From Zygaena filipendulae (lineage: Eukaryota > Arthropoda > Insecta > Lepidoptera > Zygaenidae): a DNA stretch of 64,000 nt. A program made the position numbers and the translations under genes. The notes below the pieces were generated by a model that made no database searches, had not been told where the DNA came from, and saw only the letters and a list, made by a program, of their open reading frames with translations. This document shows, one piece after another, positions 49,901-55,850 of this stretch; the first letter of the stretch is position 1; every line of letters begins with the position of its first letter. The stretch spans positions 6,354,001-6,418,000 of the forward strand of contig OU015649.1 of assembly GCA_907165275.2 (NCBI GenBank), given 5' to 3'.

Positions 49901-49959
49901 CGCCCGCGCCCCCGGGCATTATGAAGAAGCGAGTGCAGATACAAGAGATATCTGTATGA
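28763..49959 (+). CDS. Nlg: Neuroligin (13 coding exons, 938 aa)
   Basis: Postsynaptic cell-adhesion protein of the neuroligin family; family members bind presynaptic neurexin and act at the synaptic membrane. Seen: join of 28763-28953, 29607-29824, 34948-35106, 37381-37569, 40241-40326, 40998-41165, 41686-41827, 42916-43112, 45387-45509, 45946-46091, 47656-47783, 48330-48482 and 49043-49959, all with AG acceptors and GT donors and matching phases. Order in the protein: signal peptide (about 1-21), cholinesterase-like domain (about 25-610), proline/Ser/Thr-rich stalk, membrane span about 714-738, cytoplasmic tail 739-938. At the esterase nucleophile elbow the residues are GHGTG (234-238), so the catalytic serine is Gly, as expected for a non-enzymatic neuroligin. 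The tail ends EISV, a class II-like PDZ ligand. Which insect neuroligin paralogue this is cannot be decided here. Confidence 0.95.
29607..29824 (+). CDS. Nlg: Neuroligin coding exon 2
   Basis: Residues 64-137, acceptor gtgtgtag. It holds YMPPVTPSQW, then an alanine/proline/arginine-rich insert (about 75-115), then NQSEDCLYVNLYVPV, which carries the second Cys of the first conserved disulfide loop and an N-glycosylation sequon (NQS). The donor could be GTATGC at 29825 (chosen, better consensus) or GTGGTA at 29822. Both keep frame and differ by one glycine. Extreme GC content. Confidence 0.92.
29975..30177 (+). repeat. Small inverted-repeat element (TGGACA family), intron 2
   Basis: About 203 bp, same family as the element split by copia: TGGACATAGATAAGCAATAG at the left and an inverted counterpart ATTGCTTATCTACTTCCA at the right. 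It lies 150 bp after neuroligin exon 2. It preserves the unsplit copia target region. Confidence 0.85.
31113..31332 (+). repeat. Helitron, second subfamily, intron 2
   Basis: Body includes GTAGAGACCTGAAACTTGGA, GTGTGTTCTTTGTATGACGT and a 3' end GATGAAACCGCGCGGAACAG then CTAG. Closely related to 57400-57619. Confidence 0.75.
32179..32435. repeat. Unclassified repeat, intron 2
   Basis: AAAATGTTGCCAAGACGAGA and CTCATGTAGAGTCAAGCTTC recur at 55353-55470. The far end (GGCTCGTCTTGACGGCAGCA) is a partial inverted counterpart of the start, so a small inverted-repeat element is likely. Confidence 0.5.
34334..34652 (+). repeat. CAATTGG-family inverted-repeat element, intron 2
   Basis: 319 bp from CAATTGGCTACTTGACAAAT to TGGAGAATACCCAATTG. 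The interior is a loose palindrome (ACACGTATTTTTTC against its complement). No coding capacity. Confidence 0.75.
34948..35106 (+). CDS. Nlg: Neuroligin coding exon 3
   Basis: Residues 137-190. Acceptor tgcgcag, donor GTAAGT. It encodes GLPCLVFVHGESYEWGSGSSYDG and IIVVTINFRLGVLG in two separate blocks, the oxyanion-hole side of the cholinesterase-like fold. The preceding intron is about 5.1 kb. A Helitron remnant begins at 35151, only 44 nt into the following intron. Confidence 0.94.
35151..35290 (-). repeat. Helitron fragment next to exon 3
   Basis: CTAGCTGTTTCCTGCGATTT (reverse 3' end) begins 44 nt after the exon 3 donor. It meets another copy head-to-head near 35293. Confidence 0.7.
35297..35901 (+). 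repeat. Two Helitron remnants, intron 3
   Basis: The first ends near 35530 (GAAACTGCGGGCAACAGCAAG) and the second near 35901 (GAAACCGCGGGGAACAGCAAG). Both have CAAG where intact copies have CTAG. Bodies contain TTGTCAGGGGTA and GTTCGCGGTAAAC. Confidence 0.65.
36220..36431 (-). repeat. Helitron, intron 3
   Basis: CTAGCTGTATTCTGCTGTAT at the reverse 3' end, body GAAAACGTGTATGCAAAATT, and GTATTTATGATATTAGTTTGG at the tip in degenerate form. Confidence 0.7.
36555..36764 (+). repeat. Helitron, intron 3, complete-looking
   Basis: Begins TCCTACTAATATGGATGTCT and ends GAAACCGTGGGGCACAGCTAG before T. Host A precedes the TC. Confidence 0.8.
37381..37569 (+). CDS. Nlg: Neuroligin coding exon 4 (dead nucleophile elbow)
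   Basis: Residues 190-253. It carries the strongly conserved neuroligin block GSAQGNFGLMDLVAGLHWL, then the FGGDPERVT segment and GHGTGAA. In active esterases the same position reads GESAG. Here the serine position is Gly (residue 236), consistent with an adhesion role. The acceptor has a good pyrimidine tract (tttaatttctatag). Confidence 0.96.
37680..38700 (-). pseudogene. Decayed DDE transposase of the Tc1/mariner type, intron 4
   Basis: On the minus strand the reading FEQDGATPHTVRISMSKLRE is followed by SWSPRSPD and FFL, matching the D...D blocks of an arthropod IS630/Tc1/mariner-like transposase. Upstream pieces (ERVEQVRQEIIRNPRKSVRK, EAHFH-like DEAHF) are in shifting frames with stops. 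It is a dead copy inside a neuroligin intron. Open frames on the + strand here (38348-38677, 37821-38030) are shadows. Confidence 0.75.
38701..40240. other. Intron 4 remainder, no gene seen
   Basis: AT-rich intronic DNA between the dead transposase and exon 5. No further repeat family recognised. Confidence 0.5.
40241..40326 (+). CDS. Nlg: Neuroligin coding exon 5
   Basis: Residues 253-281, acceptor ctgtttcag, donor GTATCC. It encodes ELLRRVVLLSGSGLSSWAL followed by QREPLAIKRK, the family-typical continuation after the nucleophile elbow. It ends in phase 0. Short exon (86 bp) between introns of about 2.7 and 0.7 kb. Confidence 0.95.
40755..40890 (-). repeat. LINE 3' tail (reverse), intron 5
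   Basis: On the minus strand it reads GGAAGAGATCGCTAGTAAAG followed by CGATAATACCGCCG and GTACAATAAAGAGTATTC with an ATTCT tail, a common lepidopteran non-LTR 3' end. It lies about 110 bp before neuroligin exon 6. Confidence 0.65.
40998..41165 (+). CDS. Nlg: Neuroligin coding exon 6
   Basis: Residues 282-337, acceptor gtgtgccag, donor GTGAGT, phase 0 at both ends. It encodes VAEQTGCHGDLLEDDLAPCL and FLPGFAPFVDGTVIVNPSS. The two cysteines (GCHG and PCLR) match the second disulfide loop of the cholinesterase-like fold. A LINE tail (40755-40890) lies about 110 bp upstream. Confidence 0.95.
41686..41827 (+). CDS. Nlg: Neuroligin coding exon 7 (weak acceptor)
   Basis: Residues 338-385. The 3' part (AGHELADFPHRELLFGLTTT) is clearly neuroligin, while the 5' part is a low-conservation Pro/Gly/Ala loop. 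Acceptor placed at ccacattgag|TAT because it is the nearest AG giving phase 0 after exon 6. It lacks a pyrimidine tract, so the first four codons are uncertain. The AG at 41694-41695 would break the frame. Donor GTGAGG, phase 1. Confidence 0.82.
41892..42060 (-). repeat. Helitron fragment next to exon 7
   Basis: CTAGCTTTTCCTGCGGTTCT starts 64 nt after the exon 7 donor. Body CAGCTGTCTGCTAGTGAAAG is shared with 8243-8435. Confidence 0.65.
42165..42703 (+). repeat. Helitron cluster, intron 7
   Basis: One degenerate copy ends near 42408 (CGGGTGCATCTAG). A better one ends at 42703 (GTGAAACCACGGGGCACAGC then TAG). The second shares GGTTTCCACAGGTTAAGCTT and GATGTCGGGAAAAAAAGTT with 2148-2342. Confidence 0.65.
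42916..43112 (+). CDS. Nlg: Neuroligin coding exon 8
   Basis: Residues 385-450, acceptor ttcgctgcag, donor GTATTC, phase 0 at the end. It encodes ESYLEFNAQDLEFGFNESRR, then RDRILRTFVRNAYYYHLNEI and KNEYTDWDK, all typical of neuroligins. NES is a potential N-glycosylation site. The upstream intron holds three Helitron remnants. Confidence 0.96.
44370..44455 (+). repeat. LINE-like 3' tail, intron 8
   Basis: TTTTTTTGCCTGAAATAAAT followed by an A/T simple tail (TTAATTTAATTTAAT), resembling non-LTR 3' ends with a built-in AATAAA. Confidence 0.4.
44603..44936 (-). repeat. CAATTGG-family inverted-repeat element, intron 8
   Basis: About 333 bp from CAATTGGGTATTCTCCAAGG to GTCAAGTAGCCAATT. Nearly the same sequence as 62238-62570. 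Lies about 450 bp before exon 9. Confidence 0.8.
45387..45509 (+). CDS. Nlg: Neuroligin coding exon 9
   Basis: Residues 451-491, acceptor tatacttttttag, donor GTGAGG, phase 0 at both ends. It encodes LSDGRTAAPLIRLGYLHALR, then GGTTYFTHFHH and DYPQ. It contains the helix that carries the charge-relay region in active esterases. Length (123 bp) is a multiple of three. Confidence 0.95.
45946..46091 (+). CDS. Nlg: Neuroligin coding exon 10
   Basis: Residues 492-540, acceptor gatcgtttag, donor GTGAGA, phase 2. It encodes GSVHGEEVPFYLGAPL, the family-typical segment around the dead triad histidine (VHGEE), then an NFT glycosylation sequon and KLCIHYLANFVRYG. Confidence 0.95.
46092..47655. other. 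Intron 10, with a GC-richer patch
   Basis: Mostly AT-rich. 46738-46880 is GC-richer and contains an exon-like stretch bounded by TTTGCAG and GTAGGT (46744-46774), but its length would break the frame. Confidence 0.4.
47656..47783 (+). CDS. Nlg: Neuroligin coding exon 11
   Basis: Residues 540-583, acceptor gtatgtccag, donor GTGAGT, phase 1 at the end. It starts with a proline-rich loop (KPNDPAATPPPSPLL) and ends with the conserved YWDTYDTINQLYLEI, the C-terminal strand of the cholinesterase-like domain in neuroligins. Confidence 0.94.
48330..48482 (+). CDS. Nlg: Neuroligin coding exon 12
   Basis: Residues 583-634, acceptor tgggatacag, donor GTAAGG. It encodes SHYRGHKMSLWLSLIPQLHR, a hallmark of neuroligins just after the esterase-like domain, then a histidine-rich segment (AAMRHHHFLEDN). 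Phase 1 at both ends. Confidence 0.95.
49043..49959 (+). CDS. Nlg: Neuroligin coding exon 13 (stalk, membrane span, tail)
   Basis: Residues 634-938 and stop TGA at 49957-49959. Acceptor cttttcttctag. Stalk rich in Pro/Ser/Thr with an NTT sequon (about 650-710), one hydrophobic span TVTIAVGCFLLLLNVLIFAG within about 714-738, then HQRGSRPHRSKDD as the cytoplasmic anchor. The 200-residue tail is rich in Ser, Gly and acidic residues and ends VQIQEISV. The last three residues ISV fit the hydrophobic-X-hydrophobic (class II) PDZ ligand pattern. Confidence 0.96.
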
Positions 49960-50200
49960 GAATTCCTCGACACCGTTGAGGTTGTCGTGAATAAAAGGAC
50001 AAAGTTATGATTCTTTGAATGTTTCATCTTGTATATAAGTAGTTATAGCATTACAATTATGTGGGACTAAGAGCGTGTGATATGTATATAGAGCTATACA
50101 CAAAGTCAGAATACCGTGTACAGCGAATTAGATTCACACGAGTTTGTCGCCTTGCAAGGTGTTGTTGTAAATGAATAAACGTAAATAAACAGTATGTTTT
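49960..50200 (+). terminator. Neuroligin 3' UTR and polyadenylation signals
   Basis: The region after the stop codon has AATAAA at 49990, 50174 and 50184. The last two form a close pair followed by TG/T-rich DNA (agtatgtttttcactctc), as expected for a cleavage site near 50200-50215. The first signal lies only 30 nt after the stop and would give a very short UTR. Confidence 0.65.
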
Positions 50201-50428
50201 TCACTCTCTCGTCTAGTACTTACATTAATTTGTGCAGTTTCATATTACCTGTTACGTCAAGTAGACTTATCCATTGTAATAATTTTTCTTATGTGGACAT
50301 AAATAAGCAATAGTGTGTTAACCCACACTGGAGAAATTTTGAGTAAATCGTGTTTTAAAACTATAGTGCCATTTTGTGTCAACATTTTTTTATGTTCAAC
50401 ATATTGTTACATATTTATACAATGTAAT

Positions 50429-50634
50429 TGTTAATTGTTCCTCCTATTTAACTATTTAGTGCCCTAAAATTACCAGTTTAGATTTTATGAAATAAAAACA
50501 CAATGCATGTACTAAGACATTAACCAAGTGACGTTTAATCGAGTTTTTTTTTTTTTTTTTTTACATAGTGGCATAGACAGACAGATGACAGACAGTATGG
50601 AAGTGGTTGCGATTAAATACATAATTATTTAACA
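50429..50634 (-). repeat. Copia 3' LTR (relative to element)
   Basis: 206 bp, TGTTAA...TTAACA. It overlaps the last six bases of the Gag-Pol frame, so the stop codon is LTR-encoded. Reads the same as 54737-54942, including the homopolymer length. Confidence 0.96.
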
Positions 50635-53600
50635 TCCTCCCTTTAAGCGCAAACCCATAGCTCTTGAACATTTTTGAATCTTCATCTGCGAAGTGGATTT
50701 TGTCAGAATATCAGCCACCATACTCTCGGTACCAACATATTTAACTTCTATTTCTTTCTTAATAATTTTCTCTCGAAGAAAATGATACTTTATATCAATA
50801 TGCTTGCTGCGGGCACAGTAGGACTCTGTACCTGCAAATTCAATAGCACTTTGATTGTCACAGTATATGACAGTAGGTGAAGTTCCCGCATCACTGTGCA
50901 ACTCGGACTCCAAATGTCTTAGCCACATTGCTTCTTGAGTGGCAGTTGCAAGTGACATGTACTCTGCCTCCATGGTAGATAAGGCAACAGTGCTCTGTCG
51001 TTTTGAACACCAGGAAACTGATGCACCCTGAAACATAAAGGTGTAGCCAGAGCAAGACCTCCGACTGTTAATATCTGAAGCCCAATCCGAATCACAGTAG
51101 CCAAACACCCCTTTATCTTCTTTGTTTTGGCTAAATATCAATTTATAATCCTTAGTTCCCTTTATGTAACGTAGTACTCTCTTTAGTGCTAGCCAGTGTT
51201 GCCGTTCTGGTTTGTTATTGAAGCTACTTAGTTTATTTACTATGAAGCATATATCTGGCCTAGTTCCTTGAGATAAATATAATAAGCTTCCAATAGCTTC
51301 TTGATATGGTATGTCTGTTAGTATATTTTTGTAATTTTCTGTGCTGATTAATTTAATACCAGGCTCACATGGCGTATAAACCGGCTTACAGTCTATCATA
51401 TTAAATCTTTGGAGAATTTTTTCAATATAGGCAGACTGATCAATGCGAATTTCATTTCTTTGTGAATTTTGTTCAATTCTCCATCCAACAAAATGATTTA
51501 CATGTCCAAGATCTTTCATATCAAATTTACTTTTTAGTTGTTGTTTCAATTTTAGGCCTATTTGTTCATTATTAAAAAACAGTAATAAATCGTCAACATA
51601 AATAAGTATAAATAGAATAACTCCATCATAAGTTTTGTAGTATATACATGGATCCAAAGATGTACTTTTCAGTCCCAATTCTTTTAATGCAGACGTAAGT
51701 TTCAGATTCCATTGTCTACTTGCCTGCTTCAGACCATAAATGGATTTATTCAACTTACATACTTCTTCTCCATGCTCATAGGAAGGTGGCTGGAGCATAT
51801 ATATTTCTGTGTCAATGTCACCTTGTAAGAAAGCAGTAACGGCATCCATTTGCTCGATAAATAAATCGTACTTGACAGACAGAGCCAACAAATACCTGAT
51901 TGAAGTATGACGAACAACTGGAGCAAATATCTCGTTGTAATCAATTCCTTTCTTCTGGATGAACCCTTTAATGACCAGTCTTGCTTTATATCGTACCACC
52001 TCACCATCAGCATTAGTTTTCATTTTGTAGACCCATTTACACGGAATGGCTCTCTTGCCTTCTGGTAGAGTAACTAATGACCATGTGTTGTTTTTGAGGA
52101 GTGACTCATATTCATTATTCATAGCATTTCTCCACTCTTTTGCATTCAGGCCTGAAAGAGCTTCTTCAATGGTGTCTGGCTCTTTAACCAATAGAGCTAT
52201 TGCTTGTTTTGACTCATTCGAGCATTCACATAAGTAGGTATTATGTTTATTGTTCCTTGGTCTGAGCACTACTTTACGCAATGATATATTACTTATATTT
52301 CTGTCTGTAGGTATGTAATCATCATCGTCATCATCATCATTGGTGTTGAAGCTATCATCATAATCAGATGATTCCTCTCTCTTTGTATTCTCATTTGGAG
52401 TCATGTTCTCTGAACTCGGAGACTCAGATTTGACAATTGAAGATTCGCCGTGACTATCATCTGATTGCGACGAGGCTTCAGGCTCGTTTCCTTGTAATTC
52501 AGAGAGTGGCACAACAACACTTTTATTTTTACATGACGTGTGCTCAAGAAATATAGCATCTCTACTTTTGTATATCTGTTTTTTAGTTCTATCATAAAAT
52601 CTGTACCCTTTTGTGTACTCACAATATCCAACAAATAACATTCTAATTGCTTTAGGGTCCCATTTCTGCCTTTTCTCTTTGGGCACATGGACCATGGCAT
52701 CACACCCAAAAATTCTCATATTTTTAATATTCGGCTTCTTACCCGACCACTTTTCATATGGCGTCTTGTAGTCCAGGGACTTGGTTGGTGACCGGTTAAT
52801 TATATAAGCAGCTGTAGATACTGCTTCCGCCCAAAATGATTTTTCCAAACTGGAATTCAAAATCAAACATTTAGCTCTTTCTACAAGTGTGCGATTCATT
52901 CTCTCCGCTAAGCCGTTTTGCTCTGGGGTGTACGGGTTAGTAGTTTGATGTTGTATGCCAAATTTTTCTAAAAATAATCTAAATTCTTTATTTATATATT
53001 CTTTTCCGTTGTCTGATCTTAGTACTTTAATTTTTTTTTCAGTCTCATTTTCAACTAAGTTTTTAAATTGCTTAAATTTTTCTAAAGTATCAGACTTACT
53101 TTTCATAAAGTAGACATAAACTTTTCTACTATAGTCATCTATAAAAGTAACATAATATTTGGCACCTCCTATAGAGCTAGTCTCCATCGGACCACATAGA
53201 TCAGTGTGGATTAATTGGAGAGGTTCACAGGCCCTAGTACCGATACTTTTAAAAGGCATTCTCTTCATTTTACCTTCCATACAGGTTGTGCAAGTCTGAA
53301 TTTTATTTTTTGATAGTTCTACCCCCTCAACACAATTCTCAATTTTCTGTAAGTCTGTGAAGTTAAGGTGGCCCATCCTTTGATGCCACAAATTTATATC
53401 ATTCTCATCTACTGTTGACAATAATGCTGATGTTTCAGAAAAATCATTCAATACATACATGTTATTATGATGTAAGGCGTTCAAAATTAATTTATTATCT
53501 TGGTAAATTTTACAGCAGTCCTTTTCAAAAGTAACTTCACACCCATTTTTTGTCATCTGACTGACAGAAAGTAAATTAGTTGTTAAAGAGGGTACATACA

Positions 53601-54579
53601 GCACATTTCTAACTTGTATTATCTGAGGTCTGCCTTCGGAGTCTCTTATTTGTAAATTCACATTACCACATCCTGCCACTGCCACAGTCTTGTCATCTGC
53701 CACTTTTATATTATTTACTGTTGTTGGAGAAACATCGTACATCCATTTTCTCTCTCTGCACATATGCTGCGAGGCTCCAGAGTCGATGTACCATCTGGTT
53801 TTATCCCATGTTTCTGCAACTGAAAAAGCAGCGTAATATCCATTATTTTTTGAATTATTATTATCTGATTGTAGGTTTTTTTTCTGAAGAAAGTAGCAGT
53901 TTTTACTGAAATGACCAAATTTATTACAATTGTAACAGCGTGGGCCTTTCTTTTGGTAATTATCAGGTGAATTTCTATGAGACTTTGACATATTTTGAGA
54001 TTTATTGGATTTAATATAGTAGGCTGAAGAATCTGTCACTTTTACATCCTGTAACAGCTTTGTTTTTACAAAATCGGCAGTAATTGACACACCAGAGCTT
54101 TCAATAGCCATTATCATCGGTTTGTAGACATCGGGGAGACCGGCGAGCAGCAAAGTACCGAGCCACTCGTCTCCTACTACAAAATTAATATTTCTAAGCT
54201 TATGAGCTGTTGTCATTACTTTGTTAATGTAATCCTCAACACCAGAGCTGTTATCCAAAGTGGTTGAAATCAGATCACGCAGCAAACCTACTTTTCTACC
54301 GAGCCCGGAGTCATCAAATACCTTCTCTAACTTTGACCATACCTGTTTCGCAGTAGTCGCCTCCTGCACATGGACATAGTTAATCGGATCGATTAGAAGT
54401 ATTATCTTTGACCTTGCTTTTGTATCCTTTTTGCTGTCTTGTACATAACCTGCAGTGGGTTCGATTGTATCCCATAGATCCTCATGCTCTAAGTAATTTT
54501 TGACGGCAAATTTCCATGTGGGGTAATTTTCTCTGCCCATCAGCTTCTCAATTGTGCCCATAGATATTTGTGAAGCCAT
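50629..54579 (-). CDS. Copia-type Gag-Pol polyprotein (1316 aa)
   Basis: Capsid, protease, integrase and reverse transcriptase/RNase H of a Ty1/copia element in one frame. In order: copia-type Gag region (about 1-200, WKFAVKNYLEHEDLWDTIE); zinc knuckle CYNCNKFGHFSKNC; protease WYIDSGASQHM; integrase zinc region (LWHQRMGHLNF with CTTC); integrase core with HTDLCGP, RSDNGKEY and QNGLAERMN supplying D, D, E; an acidic linker (run of Asp); reverse transcriptase with QMDAVTAFLQGD and the YVDD box; RNase H with CDSDWASD, EAEYM and CDNQSA. Integrase-before-RT order is diagnostic of copia. No stop or frameshift was seen, and the length is normal. The TAA stop lies inside the LTR. Confidence 0.97.
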   Translation of the reverse strand: MASQISMGTIEKLMGRENYPTWKFAVKNYLEHEDLWDTIEPTAGYVQDSKKDTKARSKIILLIDPINYVHVQEATTAKQVWSKLEKVFDDSGLGRKVGLLRDLISTTLDNSSGVEDYINKVMTTAHKLRNINFVVGDEWLGTLLLAGLPDVYKPMIMAIESSGVSITADFVKTKLLQDVKVTDSSAYYIKSNKSQNMSKSHRNSPDNYQKKGPRCYNCNKFGHFSKNCYFLQKKNLQSDNNNSKNNGYYAAFSVAETWDKTRWYIDSGASQHMCRERKWMYDVSPTTVNNIKVADDKTVAVAGCGNVNLQIRDSEGRPQIIQVRNVLYVPSLTTNLLSVSQMTKNGCEVTFEKDCCKIYQDNKLILNALHHNNMYVLNDFSETSALLSTVDENDINLWHQRMGHLNFTDLQKIENCVEGVELSKNKIQTCTTCMEGKMKRMPFKSIGTRACEPLQLIHTDLCGPMETSSIGGAKYYVTFIDDYSRKVYVYFMKSKSDTLEKFKQFKNLVENETEKKIKVLRSDNGKEYINKEFRLFLEKFGIQHQTTNPYTPEQNGLAERMNRTLVERAKCLILNSSLEKSFWAEAVSTAAYIINRSPTKSLDYKTPYEKWSGKKPNIKNMRIFGCDAMVHVPKEKRQKWDPKAIRMLFVGYCEYTKGYRFYDRTKKQIYKSRDAIFLEHTSCKNKSVVVPLSELQGNEPEASSQSDDSHGESSIVKSESPSSENMTPNENTKREESSDYDDSFNTNDDDDDDDYIPTDRNISNISLRKVVLRPRNNKHNTYLCECSNESKQAIALLVKEPDTIEEALSGLNAKEWRNAMNNEYESLLKNNTWSLVTLPEGKRAIPCKWVYKMKTNADGEVVRYKARLVIKGFIQKKGIDYNEIFAPVVRHTSIRYLLALSVKYDLFIEQMDAVTAFLQGDIDTEIYMLQPPSYEHGEEVCKLNKSIYGLKQASRQWNLKLTSALKELGLKSTSLDPCIYYKTYDGVILFILIYVDDLLLFFNNEQIGLKLKQQLKSKFDMKDLGHVNHFVGWRIEQNSQRNEIRIDQSAYIEKILQRFNMIDCKPVYTPCEPGIKLISTENYKNILTDIPYQEAIGSLLYLSQGTRPDICFIVNKLSSFNNKPERQHWLALKRVLRYIKGTKDYKLIFSQNKEDKGVFGYCDSDWASDINSRRSCSGYTFMFQGASVSWCSKRQSTVALSTMEAEYMSLATATQEAMWLRHLESELHSDAGTSPTVIYCDNQSAIEFAGTESYCARSKHIDIKYHFLREKIIKKEIEVKYVGTESMVADILTKSTSQMKIQKCSRAMGLRLKGGC
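50635..50644 (-). other. Copia polypurine tract
   Basis: AAAGGGAGGA on the element strand, abutting the 3' LTR. It would prime plus-strand DNA synthesis. It is also coding: it specifies the final Lys-Gly-Gly of the polyprotein. Confidence 0.8.
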
Positions 54580-54726
54580 ATTTTGTTTATATTGAGCTGA
54601 AAAAGCTGAAAAATAGAATTCCCACGCGGCGTCGTAGAACTTTTTGAGGTTAAGTTAATTTTATCCAACTGAATCTCGGAACTGTTTCGGTAGAACACTA
54701 ATTTTATTATTTGAGGAGCAATAATT

Positions 54727-54736
54727 GCCCATAACC
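54727..54736 (-). other. Copia primer-binding site (initiator tRNA-Met, internal)
   Basis: Directly next to the 5' LTR the element reads GGTTATGGGC on its own strand. This is complementary to GCCCAUAACC, the anticodon loop and flank of initiator tRNA-Met. Drosophila copia is known to prime from a half-tRNA of this type rather than from the tRNA 3' end. The match is 10 nt as read. Confidence 0.75.
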
Positions 54737-54942
54737 TGTTAATTGTTCCTCCTATTTAACTATTTAGTGCCCTAAAATTACCAGTTTAGATTTTATGAAA
54801 TAAAAACACAATGCATGTACTAAGACATTAACCAAGTGACGTTTAATCGAGTTTTTTTTTTTTTTTTTTTACATAGTGGCATAGACAGACAGATGACAGA
54901 CAGTATGGAAGTGGTTGCGATTAAATACATAATTATTTAACA
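54737..54942 (-). repeat. Copia 5' LTR (relative to element)
   Basis: 206 bp, same sequence as the partner LTR. It is followed on the minus strand by the primer-binding site and a leader of about 157 nt before the Gag ATG at 54579. Confidence 0.96.
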
Positions 54943-55352
54943 GTAATGAAGTAAACACATAATTGAAAAACGTTCTCTAACTCTCAATAAATCGTTCTGT
55001 ATCAATAACTTAATTTTGTGGGTTAACATGTTATTGCTTATCTGTGTCCATGTAATATCTGTCAAAAGAACGAACCCATATGTATTATTATCATTATTGC
55101 TATTATTAGTACCTACTATTATGTGTCTGAATATTAATAACTATTCGGAAATATTTACCATTACTTTATGGATATTGAAATTATAAAATATTCTGTTAAA
55201 ATGTTTCTGGACCAAATCAATAATAATATAGCTAACTTCTCTTTCATCGTTCATGCCAAATATGTGTCAATCGCTGTATCTTATTGTTACGAATTATAGG
55301 TACTTGTTGAAATTATTTATTTCGTGTAACGTCTTCAGAAATCAGGATTTCA

Positions 55353-55470
55353 TGTAAAATGTTGCCAAGACGAGACCATAAACTGTCAAAAAGTTATCAT
55401 ATTATCTCATGTAGAGTCAAGCTTCTCACCCTACGCGCCCTAACTCTACAAGGCCTAACTCTACAAGGCC
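55353..55470 (+). repeat. Unclassified repeat, second copy
   Basis: Shares TGTTGCCAAGACGAGACCAT and TAGAGTCAAGCTTCTCA with 32179-32435. It adds a short direct repeat AACTCTACAAGGCCT. Confidence 0.5.
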
Positions 55471-55692
55471 TAACTTCTTAAAATCTGCACCTTAGTCAAA
55501 ATATGTGGCTTGGCCGTTTCGTTACTACAAGAACTATTGTACAACAGAAAACGGTTTTTCAAATATCGATAAAACCTAAGGTATAAGAACTATGCAACTA
55601 AAATATTTAATTAGTCCAACTTAATTACCAGTTACAGTAAAAACCAGTTAATTAGTCCAGTGACAAATTTTGGTGTTAACACAATAACTGTT

Positions 55693-55850
55693 CAAAAAAA
55701 CCGGTCAAGTGCGTGTCGGACTTCGCAAATTTAGGGTTTCGTATACCAAATATTTTAAACCGCAAAATAAAGTTGATTTTAACAAAGAAAATTATAGAAT
55801 TTCAAAGAAAACCATCGAGTTATCCATATGTTGGTATTTAACAAGTTTCG
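55693..55850 (+). repeat. CCGGCCAA-family fragment
   Basis: ACCGGTCAAGTGCGTGTCGG, TTTAGGGTTTCGTATACC, then AAATAAAGTTGATTTTAACA, colinear with parts of 61450-62188. Confidence 0.6.

Larger units (their letters stand above)
50429..54942 (-). mobile_element. Full-length Ty1/copia LTR retrotransposon
   Basis: A 4514-bp element with two 206-bp LTRs that read as the same sequence, including a 19-T run in each. Both begin TGTTAA and end TTAACA. A 5-bp target duplication GTAAT flanks it (50424-50428 and 54943-54947). It holds one long Gag-Pol frame, a primer-binding site next to the 5' LTR and a purine tract next to the 3' LTR. It is inserted into a small inverted-repeat element. The uninterrupted site can be inferred from a related copy at 29975-30177, which reads through AATGTAAT in the same place. 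Identical LTRs and an intact frame indicate a very recent insertion. Confidence 0.97.
50294..55050 (+). repeat. Small inverted-repeat element split by the copia insertion
   Basis: The two halves, 50294-50428 and 54943-55050, form one element of about 240 bp. Its ends are inverted repeats starting TGGACA and containing ATAAGCAATA, with GTTAACCCAC further in. Non-autonomous: no coding potential seen. Related copies are at 21712-22140 and 29975-30177. The target duplication of the original element is not clear. Confidence 0.85.

Noticed and set aside
49621..50027. Minus-strand frames over the neuroligin tail
   Set aside because: Antisense shadows of exon 13.
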